A DNA stretch of 64,000 nt from Halomonas sp. NO4 (GCF_010994375.1 NZ_WHMA01000006.1:1-64000), one strand, 5' to 3'. Positions 18,801-26,143 are shown, counted from the stretch's first letter. The notes: generated by a model not told the origin, from the sequence alone. Made by a program: numbers and translations.

Positions 18801-19317
18801 CGAAGCGGGCGACGGGGTACTGTTGCGGCAGACCGGCGGCGCGGAAGATCACCGAGAGCAGCGCCAGGCGCACGCTCTTGTCGCGGGAGCTCGCCCCCAG
18901 GGTGCCGGAGGCGGCGAACAGGCCGCCGTGGCGTTTGCCCTGGGTGGTGAGCTCCTTGAACAGGTCCTGGATCTCCTGGGGCAGGTGGACGAGGCCGCGG
19001 GCGGTGGCACCGTCATCGAGGGTGACGTCTTCCCACAGGTTGCGCAGCATCTTGGCCATGTGCGACTTGCCCGAGCCGAAGAAGCCGCTGATCCACACGC
19101 CGGGCTGCTGGGAGGCACCGCTGCTCAGGTTGCGCAGGTAGGTGTCCAGAATGTCCTGCATGCCCCTGGCGTACTGGCCGTCGCAGACAAAGGTTTCGAG
19201 TTCATAGCGCAGCACCTTCTGGGCACGGTCGCTTCTGTCGTCGTTAACGTAGGCGACGCCCTCGTTGACCAGTCGTTGCTCAGATGGGTCTTTGGCGTAG
19301 ATATCGCGGTTGCGCAT
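15883..19317 (-). CDS. brxC: BREX type 1 AAA+ ATPase BrxC
   Basis: This large ATPase of 1,144 residues matches the usual BrxC size of about 1,200. It has Walker A GFFGSGKSH (78-86), a Walker B-like LTLVVLDEVQQY, and a long helical C-terminal half. BrxC is a core, essential BREX component. The frame stays open far upstream, but I place the start at the ATG at 19317 because AAAGGA precedes it and the protein then begins RNRDIYAKDPSEQRLV, a typical BrxC start. The upstream 142 codons would overlap brxB out of frame and are Arg/Gly-rich, as expected for a non-coding frame. Confidence 0.93.
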   Translation of the reverse strand: MRNRDIYAKDPSEQRLVNEGVAYVNDDRSDRAQKVLRYELETFVCDGQYARGMQDILDTYLRNLSSGASQQPGVWISGFFGSGKSHMAKMLRNLWEDVTLDDGATARGLVHLPQEIQDLFKELTTQGKRHGGLFAASGTLGASSRDKSVRLALLSVIFRAAGLPQQYPVARFVMWLRDEGILDQVRDDVTSRGDDWQEELDNFYVAESLHEALVQAKPRIFSSVESCAETLSHLYPHVNDISSDEMLKAIRQALSRDGKMPLTLVVLDEVQQYIGTDGQRSIDVQEAVEACCKEIGSRLMFIGTGQTAITGTSNLARLQGRFTTRIELSDADVDAVIRQVVLAKKPEAKAPVTEVMESNLGEISRHLAETSIAHRQEDTRHFAQDYPILPVRRRFWDAALRVLDQTGTDSQLRNQLSMIHKAIQTNLDAPLGNIIPGDYLYFDATDKLLQFRMLPRKLHDATQQWRNGSEDERLMARACAVVFLINKVASTNTELGLHPTLANIADLLVDDLKAGSSSLRSRLPALLDACEFIIKVGDEYRIQTEESAAWNDAFLSHKSTLGNATHQIETERDDLIRQHFAKQVGNLTVSHGESKVPRPLSPVFDMTLPKDAAERLYVWVRNGWSDDISQVRADARQAGSESPTLFVFIPKRSADELRNQLIEFKAASATLETRGTPGTPEGEEARAAMQTTRDAAQRRIRELLDEAFNGAQVFQGGGNEIVGGNLREAIQEGAENALARLHPKFHQADHAGWEKVYAKAKQGAPDALKAVGFEGEPQSHPVCKAILSFLGGGKKGSEIRDHFEHGDYGWPQDAIDGALQVLLVAGQIRTTDGTAPQELDRRAIGKTEFRVEATTISAGERIKIRKVMQKLGVQAKSGEESAKATEFADKLRTLAEQAGGEPPAPEAPRLDALEAVRTSSGNDQLKAIVSNQAELLAAIDEWQATAEKIRQRRPAWATLKRLADHAKSLPDAEPLLAQVSQIREHRSLLDDPDPVQPLLANLTQQFRDTFNKLQQRYNDEHAAGMQRLEADDNWQQLSPDQRHDLLAAKRLTAHDTPEITLGGTDQVLETLNHVRPDALADRIAALSSRFDEVLVKAAEEMEPEVQFVNLPRRTLKSEADIDTWLEDVRHELREALQDGPVITQ

Positions 19318-19367
19318 GCGTCCTTTCCCCTGCGGTAGCGAAATTCGAATTCGTGCGTTACGGCGGC

Positions 19368-19919
19368 TCAACGGGCACCATCGGGCAAAATGGGGGTGGC
19401 CAGGTAGTTCCAGCCGTCGTAGCCGTCCAGCAGCCGGTAGTTGTCGTTCTCGAAGCTGCCCGGAAACAGCACGGCCAGGCGCCCGCTGACATGAGGGGCA
19501 AGACGGTCCACCACCTCCTTGACCTTCAGCAGGCCAAACAGGCTGCCCACGCCATGAAGCGTGACGACGTGATTGTCGCCGGCGCCTTGGTCGGACAGCT
19601 CGGTGGTGAACCGGGTCTCCAGCCAATCCAGATAGCGATGTATCACCGTAGCCAGCTTGGCCGGCGACCTGAAGTACCCTTTGGCATATTTCTGCTCGGC
19701 CATCCACAGGGCAAAGGTGTCGGTCAGGTCGAAGGCCATCCACTCATGTCCGTTCTGGCGCGTCACCAGCTCGAACTCACCGAGGTTGGCGCGCAGGCGC
19801 AGCTCCTCGGTTTCCGGGTAGACGCAGAAGACCACCCGCTGGGCGGCGGCGGCATCGTCGCGCCAGGGCAGGGCGATGAAGCGGCCGTAGGAGTCGATCA
19901 GGCGCTTAACCTTGCTCAT
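19368..19919 (-). CDS. brxB: BREX protein BrxB (DUF1788)
   Basis: This is a 183-residue protein of the DUF1788/BrxB family: central motif NHVVTLHGVGSLFGLLKVKEVV and C-terminal GRLAVLFPGSFENDNYRLLDG. BrxB is a small core BREX protein, with no known catalytic activity. Its start overlaps the end of brxA by 14 bases, and a 50-base gap separates it from brxC. The length is normal for the family. Confidence 0.92.
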   Translation of the reverse strand: MSKVKRLIDSYGRFIALPWRDDAAAAQRVVFCVYPETEELRLRANLGEFELVTRQNGHEWMAFDLTDTFALWMAEQKYAKGYFRSPAKLATVIHRYLDWLETRFTTELSDQGAGDNHVVTLHGVGSLFGLLKVKEVVDRLAPHVSGRLAVLFPGSFENDNYRLLDGYDGWNYLATPILPDGAR

Positions 19920-20730
19920 GGAGGTTCTCCTGCTGAGAGACAGTCGCGGGTTCAGAGGGCTTCAAGGCCTGGCTGACAAGCGGCGCTAGGGCAGGGAAGT
20001 CGACATCGATCACGTTGTCGACGCGGCGCATCACCATCCAGCCCTTGGCCGAGGCCTGGGCCGCCAGCTCCAGCAGGCGGTCCTGGCTGGCGTCCAGCAG
20101 CTTGCACCAGGTGCTCTGCAGCAATAACTCACCACGACCACCCTGCAGCCAGGCAAGGTAGAGGGCGTAGGCGACGGCGCCTGTCGCAGGTTCGAGATGC
20201 ACCCGCACCTTCTTTATGCGGCCAAGCAGGTAACCTACCTGTACCAGACTGCTGTTGATGTTCTGGGCGACGGACTTACGTGTCGCTGGGCTGAAGCGGC
20301 CCGGCCAACGCTGCTCGATGGCTTCCTCGACCGATTCGCGAGTGATCGAGGTGCCGAGCGGTTTGGCGAGAATGGCCGGGGCCAGGTCTCTGAGCAGAGA
20401 GTCGCGCGCAGCCGCTGCCAGCAGGGCGAGCTGGGGACGTGCGGCTTCATCCCTCGACCAGAAGTAGCGAAGACTGGCGTGGATGGGGTTGGCAGGGTCG
20501 AGCCCATAGAGATCGGCCAGGTGACTGGCCGTAAGCTTCCGGCTACGGCCGGAGCGCTTGGCGAGACAGTTGGCATCGCGGATAGCGGCCTGATACTCGT
20601 CCCTGCCGGCCGCTTCGGCGACATGGTCGAACAGGGTGTTCAGCTCGCTGAGCATGAGGGTGCGGGCCGTGTGGGTACTGCCCTGCTGGGTCATGAACCC
20701 TAGCCGCTTGAGGGTAGCCTGATCACGCAT
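19906..20730 (-). CDS. brxA: BREX protein BrxA (DUF1819)
   Basis: This 274-residue protein is of the DUF1819/BrxA family, a small helical DNA-binding-like core subunit. LRDLAPAILAKPLGTSITRESVEEAI and the following SPATRKSVAQNINSSLVQVGYL region are typical. I take the ATG at 20730, which overlaps the stop of the upstream HTH gene by 8 bases; an in-frame start at 20754 is possible. Its position as the first core gene ahead of brxB and brxC is the normal type 1 order. Confidence 0.9.
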   Translation of the reverse strand: MRDQATLKRLGFMTQQGSTHTARTLMLSELNTLFDHVAEAAGRDEYQAAIRDANCLAKRSGRSRKLTASHLADLYGLDPANPIHASLRYFWSRDEAARPQLALLAAAARDSLLRDLAPAILAKPLGTSITRESVEEAIEQRWPGRFSPATRKSVAQNINSSLVQVGYLLGRIKKVRVHLEPATGAVAYALYLAWLQGGRGELLLQSTWCKLLDASQDRLLELAAQASAKGWMVMRRVDNVIDVDFPALAPLVSQALKPSEPATVSQQENLHEQG

Positions 20731-20917
20731 CGGTCTTGCTGCCCTCGCCGGCACCGCCGTTGCGGACCCAGTCGTCCACCTCGTCGCGCTTGAACTTCCA
20801 CAGCCGCCCGATGCGGTGGGCGGGCATAGCCCGCTCGGAGATCCAGCGATAGATGGTGTCGCGCTTCACGCCAAGGTACTCGCCGATCTCATCGACGGAT
20901 AGCCAACGGTCTTCCAT
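20723..20917 (-). CDS. MerR/excisionase-type helix-turn-helix DNA-binding protein
   Basis: This is a 64-residue protein. WLSVDEIGEYLGVKRDTIYRW is a textbook excisionase-type (HTH_17) helix-turn-helix, followed by the wing RIGRLWKFKRDEVDDWV. It is the first gene of the BREX operon and overlaps brxA by 8 bases, so it is probably co-transcribed and may regulate the operon. It is unlike the WYL-domain BrxR regulators described for other BREX loci. The start at 20917 is the ATG beginning MEDRWL. The much longer upstream frame is antisense to the neighbouring plus-strand gene and was discarded. An excisionase function for the island cannot be excluded. Confidence 0.8.
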   Translation of the reverse strand: MEDRWLSVDEIGEYLGVKRDTIYRWISERAMPAHRIGRLWKFKRDEVDDWVRNGGAGEGSKTDA

Positions 20918-21058
20918 GTTTCCACCACAGCAGCTGGTTTTGTGAGACTTTAGCAGAGTTTGAGCGTGTTTTGATCTGGCTGGCTCGAGATGGTTTCCCT
21001 CCAGCAGAGGCCATTTGATATACCCTGTCGCCACTGCAGACCTTTCGACGAGACGCGC
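20918..21058. promoter_or_regulatory. Divergent promoter region between BREX and a 320-aa gene
   Basis: The only sizeable gap at the head of the BREX operon, 141 bases, faces two genes pointing outward. It is more AT-rich than its surroundings in its minus-strand-proximal half. I cannot pick confident -35/-10 boxes; a TATACC at about 21,016 is a weak candidate for the plus-strand gene. Both transcription units must start here. Confidence 0.5.
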
Positions 21059-22021
21059 ATGACCCAGGCCACCTACCGCCACTACCCTAGCTTTACCCGC
21101 CGCTACGTGCGCTCGGTGATGAAGATGATGGGCCTGCCCAAGAAGCCCAGGCTTGAGGCCGAGGTCTTCGGCCAGATGGTGCTGGATGAGCAGGTGGTGC
21201 ACTCCATCAACGGCGAGGTGCTGATGCTGGAGTGGCACCATGGCCGCGAGGGTAGGGTGGTGGTGCCGGAGCCGTCGCTTTCCGAGTGGCTGCAGACGGT
21301 GCAACTCAGCCGCGTGCAGGGCGATGCCTGGTCGTGGCCTTGGGAGTTCAGCACGCTCTCGTTCCCGACCAGCCAGACCTTCCATGGTCACCCGGTCGAC
21401 GGCGCCCTGGTCGCCTGGGTGGACTCCACCACGCTGCCCAGCCGCTATGAGGCATTCCTCCGCGCCCATGATAACCCGCACGGCGTGGACATGCTGGGGC
21501 TCGGCGATCCGTGGCTGATCGTGGCGATCCATAACCCACTGGATATCCAGCCGAGCCTCAACCCCACCATGCTGCGCGGTGCCTTCAAGCCCAGCCAGAT
21601 CACCGACTTCATCAACCGTGAGGCGATCGACCATGCCGGCGGTCGCGCACAGCCGCTGGCGGACGAGGAGGGGATGGTCCTGCGCGAAGTGGTGCGCTAC
21701 GTGCTGTCGCTCGGCATGTACCTCTCTGCCTATCCCGAGGCGCAATCGAGCGGTGTGCCGGCCTGGATGAAGAACAAGCACCCCGAGGGCAAGAAGGGCG
21801 TGCCCTTCGCTCAGGTCGGATACGATCGCGAGGATCGCGAGCTCAAGCTGGCCATGACTTCGCCTCGCTCGGTTTCACCCTACTGGCGGCAGCTGCGCGA
21901 CGAGCGCTTCTACCGCGGCAAGTGGGCCGAACACCGCCGCGGCAGCCGCTACGTGCTGGTCAGCGGCTATGAGGTAGGCGGCAGCAAGACGGTGGGAGTG
22001 GCTCCGGCCGAGCACTCGTGA
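21059..22021 (+). CDS. Protein of unknown function, divergent from BREX
   Basis: This is a 320-residue soluble protein that I do not recognise. The ATG at 21059 starts TQATYRHYPSFTRRYV; a longer frame begins at 20990. The C-terminal third has a basic, aromatic stretch with SPYWRQLRDERFYRGKW and RRGSRYVLVSGYEV. Overall length, the helical middle and this aromatic/basic tail faintly recall the AcrVA2-like protein family carried by plasmids and phages, but that comparison is from memory and weak. It shares the divergent promoter region with the BREX operon. It might be a counter-defence, regulatory or simply island-backbone protein. Confidence 0.6.
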   Translation: MTQATYRHYPSFTRRYVRSVMKMMGLPKKPRLEAEVFGQMVLDEQVVHSINGEVLMLEWHHGREGRVVVPEPSLSEWLQTVQLSRVQGDAWSWPWEFSTLSFPTSQTFHGHPVDGALVAWVDSTTLPSRYEAFLRAHDNPHGVDMLGLGDPWLIVAIHNPLDIQPSLNPTMLRGAFKPSQITDFINREAIDHAGGRAQPLADEEGMVLREVVRYVLSLGMYLSAYPEAQSSGVPAWMKNKHPEGKKGVPFAQVGYDREDRELKLAMTSPRSVSPYWRQLRDERFYRGKWAEHRRGSRYVLVSGYEVGGSKTVGVAPAEHS

Positions 22022-22111
22022 AGGACTGATCGGCTGGGGTAGCATGTGACAAGCATTGGCCTGCTTGTCTTCATAGCAGCGCCACCTATACCCGCTGCAG
22101 AGGAAGCGAGC

Positions 22112-22396
22112 ATGTCGATTGAGGTCATAGATGACCAGTTCATGGTCTGCACCGACTGCCTGATGATCATCGCCAATGACGATGCCACTGGGCTGGACTA
22201 CTCACTGAGCGAGGAGGAGGCTGCCGAGCGTGAGCGGGAAATTCGCGAGGCCATCGCTGAGATCCAACGTACCGAGGGTCAGATTGCGGTTGGAGATAGC
22301 GACATGGACGATGAGTTCTCAGCAAGTCCTTGTGCCTGCTGCGGGACTCGCTTGGCCGGGCAGCGGCATCACTGCGTGATTCTTGCTAAACGCTGA
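22112..22396 (+). CDS. Small acidic protein with Cys pairs, unknown function
   Basis: This 94-residue product starts at the ATG at 22112, which follows GAGGAAG. It has an N-terminal CTDC, a strongly acidic middle (EEEAAEREREIREAIAEI) and a C-terminal CACCG, so the four cysteines could form one zinc site. It ends two bases before the SRAP gene and may be transcribed with it. Similar small proteins occur in integrative elements; no function can be given. Confidence 0.6.
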   Translation: MSIEVIDDQFMVCTDCLMIIANDDATGLDYSLSEEEAAEREREIREAIAEIQRTEGQIAVGDSDMDDEFSASPCACCGTRLAGQRHHCVILAKR

Positions 22397-22398
22397 TC

Positions 22399-23067
22399 AT
22401 GTGTGGCCGGTTTGCCCTCTACAGCCCCTACCCGAGCCTGGCAGCGTCGCTGCGCCTGCCGCTGGAGGCCGCTGAGGCTGATCTTGTGCCGCGTTACAAC
22501 GTGGCGCCGGGCACCTGGATCAGCGCCGTGCGCCGGTTGGACGATGAGGGGCCTCTGGTGCTGGATGCGGTGTGGTGGGGCTATCACCCCCACTGGGCCG
22601 GCGATGACGCTCCCGAGCCCATTAACGCTCGGGTTGAAAATGTTGCGACCTCGAAGTATTTCCGCGGTGCCTTTACCCACAAACGCTGCCTGGTGCCTGC
22701 CAACGGCTGGTTCGAATGGACGCCAGTCGATGGCAAGAAGCAGCCCCACTTCCTGACTCGAGAGGATGGTGAGCCGCTCTGGTTGGCGGGTATCTGGTCG
22801 GAGCGCCCTGACGGCAAGCCAGGGTGTGCCATCCTCACCGAGCCGGCGAGAGGCGTGGCCAAGCAGGTCCATGACCGTATGCCGCTGGCTCTGGATGCCG
22901 ACAGCCTGGCGCCTTGGCTGGATTCGAGCCTGACCGACCGGGAGACCATGCGGCAGATCATCCGTCACCTCGACCCCCGGGAGATCACCCATTGGCCGGT
23001 GAGTACCCGCGTCAACACGCCCGCTCACGACGATGAGAGCCTGATAGCGTCGCTTCCACCACGGTGA
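22399..23067 (+). CDS. yedK: SOS response-associated peptidase family protein (YedK/HMCES-like)
   Basis: This is a 222-residue SRAP-domain protein. The essential residues are visible: Cys2 immediately after the start Met (MCGRF), the PRYNVAPG motif, the glutamate in NGWFEW and the histidine in VHDRMPL. The family covers abasic sites in single-stranded DNA through a thiazolidine link to Cys2 and so shields them from breakage. Here it travels with umuDC, forming a DNA-damage block on the island. Its 3' end overlaps a convergent small gene by 43 bases. Confidence 0.93.
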   Translation: MCGRFALYSPYPSLAASLRLPLEAAEADLVPRYNVAPGTWISAVRRLDDEGPLVLDAVWWGYHPHWAGDDAPEPINARVENVATSKYFRGAFTHKRCLVPANGWFEWTPVDGKKQPHFLTREDGEPLWLAGIWSERPDGKPGCAILTEPARGVAKQVHDRMPLALDADSLAPWLDSSLTDRETMRQIIRHLDPREITHWPVSTRVNTPAHDDESLIASLPPR

Positions 23068-23294
23068 GGCCGGTGGTGGCGCCGGGTGCTGGTTGCTCTG
23101 TTGGGGTAGCTGACGAAGCGCTCTATATGGGCGTGACAGGCGCGGCAGCGTATCCAGAAGCGTCCCTCCGAGCGCCAAATGAATTCGAAGTGGGTCCAGG
23201 TCCTGGGCTTGTGGGTCAGACGCTGGCTCTGGCCGCAGCCGCATATCAGCGCACATCCGCCGTCATCCAGCGCGGTCAGTGTGATGGTCTCCAT
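23025..23294 (-). CDS. Small putative zinc-ribbon protein
   Basis: The product (89 residues from the ATG at 23294; another start lies at 23321) has CALICGC in its first third and WIRCRACHAHIERF in the middle, a plausible zinc-ribbon arrangement, followed by an Arg/His-rich tail. The Cys spacing and the sensible residue composition make it more than a shadow of yedK, with which only the last 43 bases overlap. The function is unknown. Confidence 0.5.
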   Translation of the reverse strand: METITLTALDDGGCALICGCGQSQRLTHKPRTWTHFEFIWRSEGRFWIRCRACHAHIERFVSYPNRATSTRRHHRPHRGGSDAIRLSSS

Positions 23295-23401
23295 GCCATG
23301 TCCCACCCTCGTATCGTCCATGAAAGACACTGTGGGCCAGACGATGACGATGTGGTGTGAGCGATTTCGGAAAAACACGGTGGCGTTTGGCTGACAGTGT
23401 A

Positions 23402-24676
23402 TCAGCGCAGGAGAGGGAGCTCGTCCCAGCGTGTGGTCCAGCGCGGCGTGCGGTTGGCGCAGCGCAACAGCCAGGCTGCTTTGGGCGATGGGCGCCCGAA
23501 AGTGACCGTGCCGCGCCCCATCTTGTGGTTGAGGGTATCCAACGTCGCCATCAGGCGGTCGTTACGCTCGCGCTGAGCCTGGCTTTCCGGGGTATCCAGA
23601 AGCGAGAGCTGAGCACGGTTGGCATCGACCAGATCCAGCAGCATCACACCGGCTTTCATGAACCGGTAGTGGGGGCGGTAGATAGCCGCGAACGCCTGGC
23701 TGGCCGCATGCAGGACGTAGCGGCTGTTATCGGTGGGCTGTGGCAGCTCCACCACGGCGCTCGGTGAATACTGTGGCAGGTCAGGGCGATGACGGTTGGT
23801 CTTCAGGAATACGTAAACCGCACGGGCTAGTCCGTCCTGCCTCCGCAGCTTCTCGGCGCTGCGCTGAGCGAACTGGCGGATGGCCTGTTGAATCTCCTGA
23901 CGGTTGTCGGTCAGCCGCCCGAAGGAGCGGGAGGTCATGATCCGCTGCCGGGCCTCATCAGGGTCGTTCATCTCGATGCTGGGGATGCCCTTCAGCTCCA
24001 GGCAGGTGCGCTCCAACGTCACGGAGAAGCGCTGCCGGATCTGCTTGGGGTCAGCTTGGGTCAGATCCCATGCGCTGCGCAGGCCGAGCAGTGCCAGGCG
24101 CTCTACCAGGCGGCGCCCTACGCCCCAGACATCCCCGAGGGTGACCTGCCGCAGCAACGGCTCATACTCCTCGCTGTCGGCTCTCAGCACGCAGACGCCG
24201 CCATAGATCGGCAGCTTCTTTGCCACTCGGTTGGCCAGTTTGGCCAGCGTGCGCGTCGGTGCAATCCCGATGCTGATCGGAATATGCGTGAAGCGCCGGA
24301 CTTTGGTGAACAGCTCCTGGGCATGGGTATGCATCTGCTCCGGGGCAAAGCCATCGAAACGGACGAACATCTCATCGATAGAGTAGGGCTCCACGCCGGC
24401 GGAGAACTCCTCCAGCACCTGCTGGACGCGCGATGACATGTCGCCATAGAGCTCATAGTTCGACGACAGCAGCTCGATCCGTCGCTGGCGGAGCAGGGGC
24501 CGCAGCTCGAAGGCCGGTGTGCCCATTTCCACGCCCAGCGCCTTGAGCTCGTTGGAGCGGGCGATCACGCAGCCATCGTTGTTGGAGAGCACGCCGACCG
24601 GTACGCCCTCCAGCCGTGGCTGGAAAGCGCGCTCGCAGCTGACGTAGAAGTTGTTGCAGTCGATCAGACCGATCAT
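23402..24676 (-). CDS. umuC: Translesion DNA polymerase V catalytic subunit UmuC
   Basis: This is a Y-family polymerase of 424 residues, normal for UmuC. The start IGLIDCNNFYVSCERAF carries the first metal-binding aspartate, and VEPYSIDEMFVRFDG holds the catalytic SIDE motif. The C-terminal DUF4113-like tail (VMLLDLVDANRAQLSLLD) is also present. The ATG at 24676 is the natural start; the frame extends upstream into umuD. The umuD stop at 24691 is 14 bases away, so the two genes form an operon. Chromosomal or mobile umuDC copies provide SOS mutagenesis. Confidence 0.95.
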   Translation of the reverse strand: MIGLIDCNNFYVSCERAFQPRLEGVPVGVLSNNDGCVIARSNELKALGVEMGTPAFELRPLLRQRRIELLSSNYELYGDMSSRVQQVLEEFSAGVEPYSIDEMFVRFDGFAPEQMHTHAQELFTKVRRFTHIPISIGIAPTRTLAKLANRVAKKLPIYGGVCVLRADSEEYEPLLRQVTLGDVWGVGRRLVERLALLGLRSAWDLTQADPKQIRQRFSVTLERTCLELKGIPSIEMNDPDEARQRIMTSRSFGRLTDNRQEIQQAIRQFAQRSAEKLRRQDGLARAVYVFLKTNRHRPDLPQYSPSAVVELPQPTDNSRYVLHAASQAFAAIYRPHYRFMKAGVMLLDLVDANRAQLSLLDTPESQAQRERNDRLMATLDTLNHKMGRGTVTFGRPSPKAAWLLRCANRTPRWTTRWDELPLLR

Positions 24677-24690
24677 CCGCTCCTCCCCGG

Positions 24691-25131
24691 CTAGACGGAG
24701 TACTCGTGGATCACCGCTCGCACCACGCCCCAGGCCTGGCACTCCAGGTCTGCCGCGGGGATAGGTCGGTAGGAGGGGTTGCCCGAGGCCAGGTAGGGCC
24801 GGTGGTCAAGCACCTCGTAGCGCTTCACCACTAGCTCGCCCTCTACCGACGCGACCAGGATGTGTCCCGGGCGGGGCTCGATGGCGCTGTCGACCACCAG
24901 CAGGTCGCCTTCCGCGATGCCGAACGCCTCCATGCTGTCGCCGGTGACCGTCATGAAGAATGTCGATGCCGGCCGCTTCACCAGCCGCTCGTTGAGGTCC
25001 AAGGTGCGCCCTTCATAGTCCTGCGCCGGGCTGGGAAAGCCCGACAGGCCGGCCCGCGTGAGGGGTAGGGGGTAGGGCAAAGGGAGCAATGGCGGTTCAG
25101 GGTGCGCGGGGATGAGCTTTGCATCCGGCAT
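24691..25131 (-). CDS. umuD: UmuD-type self-cleaving SOS protein
   Basis: The 146-residue protein has the S24 peptidase dyad: Ser in GDSMEAFGI and Lys in VVKRYEVL. A FPSPAQDYEG motif follows the expected cleavage site, which here reads Ser-Gly where E. coli UmuD has Cys-Gly. The ATG at 25131 is preceded by GAGGAG. Cleaved UmuD forms DNA polymerase V with UmuC after RecA activation. A degenerate LexA-like site lies immediately upstream. Confidence 0.93.
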   Translation of the reverse strand: MPDAKLIPAHPEPPLLPLPYPLPLTRAGLSGFPSPAQDYEGRTLDLNERLVKRPASTFFMTVTGDSMEAFGIAEGDLLVVDSAIEPRPGHILVASVEGELVVKRYEVLDHRPYLASGNPSYRPIPAADLECQAWGVVRAVIHEYSV

Positions 25132-25149
25132 GGTGGGCTCCTCTCTGTA

Positions 25150-25165
25150 CCTGATATTTATACAG
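25150..25165 (-). promoter_or_regulatory. Degenerate LexA-box-like site upstream of umuDC
   Basis: On the minus strand the site reads CTGTATAAATATCAGG, agreeing with 12 of 16 bases of the consensus CTGTATATATATACAG. The left half is perfect and the right half is poor. It sits 18 bases before the umuD start, the usual position for an SOS operator. LexA control of umuDC is expected, but this site alone is not proof. Confidence 0.4.
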
Positions 25166-25342
25166 TATCGGCTAGGAGGCAGCGCATGCCAAGCCTGTGT
25201 TGCCACGAAGGTCGCGAGCAGCCACACCATGAAGCTGCTAACCTGACTGAGGTGTTCAGATAGCAAGGGAGTGCGGGATGAAAGCTCGTGACTATCAATC
25301 CAAGACCTGTTTACCGGTACCGGTATGATGTCTGCTCACGGC

Positions 25343-25503
25343 CGAGGCTGCGTGAAAACGTTTGAAGCGTCTCGCGTCGGTCAAAAATCGATCAATATTG
25401 GCGCTCTCTCGAAAATTCTGAGGTGGTTGAATAACAAAACTACGCCAGATATCGCGCATGAACGCCATCTTCAGGATGGCTCAGGAGTTTTCACACAGGC
25501 TCG
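25343..25503. repeat. Imperfect 17-bp inverted repeats, possible MITE or IS remnant
   Basis: CGAGGCTGCGTGAAAAC (25,343-25,359) and GTTTTCACACAGGCTCG (25,487-25,503) are inverted copies matching at 15 of 17 bases, bounding 161 bases with no credible gene. The whole gap 25,166-25,803 is non-coding as far as I can see. It also holds the perfect palindrome ACCGGTACCGGT (25,314-25,325). The plus-strand frame at 25,325-25,741 looks random. A decayed insertion sequence or small non-autonomous element is the simplest reading; no target duplication is evident. Confidence 0.45.
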
Positions 25504-25803
25504 ATCCTCAGCGGACAGCCATCTCGAAAGCTCTGGGTCGGTATCACCGCCAGTCTTGACGAAGGCTAGCGGTGCCAATTGCAGTTCCCAAAGCTGTAGT
25601 CGTCTTCGTTGCGCGCCCTGGCCCCCTGATGAATACATTGATCAATGTCTTCATAGCTCTATCCTCTCAAGAGTCGGAGCTTCCGGGAACGCCGGGGCAG
25701 TTCAAGGCCTAGCGCGCTGTGTAACATTGTTTCATCACTAATTTGCCGCATAGCAAACCAGTGATAGCCAACACAGGATCCAATCCATAAAAAGGAATGT
25801 CAT

Positions 25804-26133
25804 ATGACCGGCACTAGCGGCAGTTCTTTCAGTGGTTTCTCCTCCACCGATACTTCCTGCGACTCCCTCGTGCTCGACACTCATCTCTCTTCTCCAAAGG
25901 AAGACGTCGTCGATCGCATCCAAGTGGATGACAACCTGAGCATCCACGTCCATAAATCGGGCAGTTTGAGCACTGTTCAGGCTTACTGGCACGATGAGCT
26001 TGTTGGTGGCATTGCCTCGCCTCGCATTCAACGACTGCTGAGCTGCATTGACGAGGGATACACGTACGTTGCTCGAGTAACCGCGAAGAACGGCGGTGAG
26101 GTTCGGGTACGCCTTTCACCCGTTTCGAACTGA
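25804..26133 (+). CDS. Small protein with GTSGSS N-terminus, QueC-cluster associated
   Basis: This 109-residue protein starts MTGTSGSSFSGFSSTDTS, a Gly/Ser/Thr-rich flexible tail. It is followed by a compact beta-rich domain of about 85 residues (DSLVLDTHLSSPKEDVV ... GGIASPRIQRLLSCI ... GGEVRVRLSPV). AAGGAA precedes the ATG. It lies 10 bases before the PfkB-fusion gene and must be in the same operon. The tail resembles, from memory, the MGTS-type N-termini of QatB proteins, which also sit beside a QueC-like enzyme, so it may be the protein acceptor for a QueC-like modification. That is inference. Confidence 0.65.
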   Translation: MTGTSGSSFSGFSSTDTSCDSLVLDTHLSSPKEDVVDRIQVDDNLSIHVHKSGSLSTVQAYWHDELVGGIASPRIQRLLSCIDEGYTYVARVTAKNGGEVRVRLSPVSN

Positions 26134-26143
26134 GGCCACGCGC

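Noticed and set aside
19318..19743. N-terminal extension of BrxC to 1,286 residues
   Set aside because: The extra residues are Arg/Gly/Pro-rich, overlap brxB out of frame, and a better start with a ribosome binding site lies at 19317.
20918..21781. Minus-strand frame extending the HTH gene to 352 residues
   Set aside because: The extension runs antisense through the 320-aa gene; only the last 64 codons, starting with a plausible ATG, carry the HTH.
25325..25741. Plus-strand frame of 138 codons in the umuD-QueC gap
   Set aside because: No ribosome binding site, odd composition, and it spans both arms of an inverted repeat; it looks like random coding potential over an insertion remnant.
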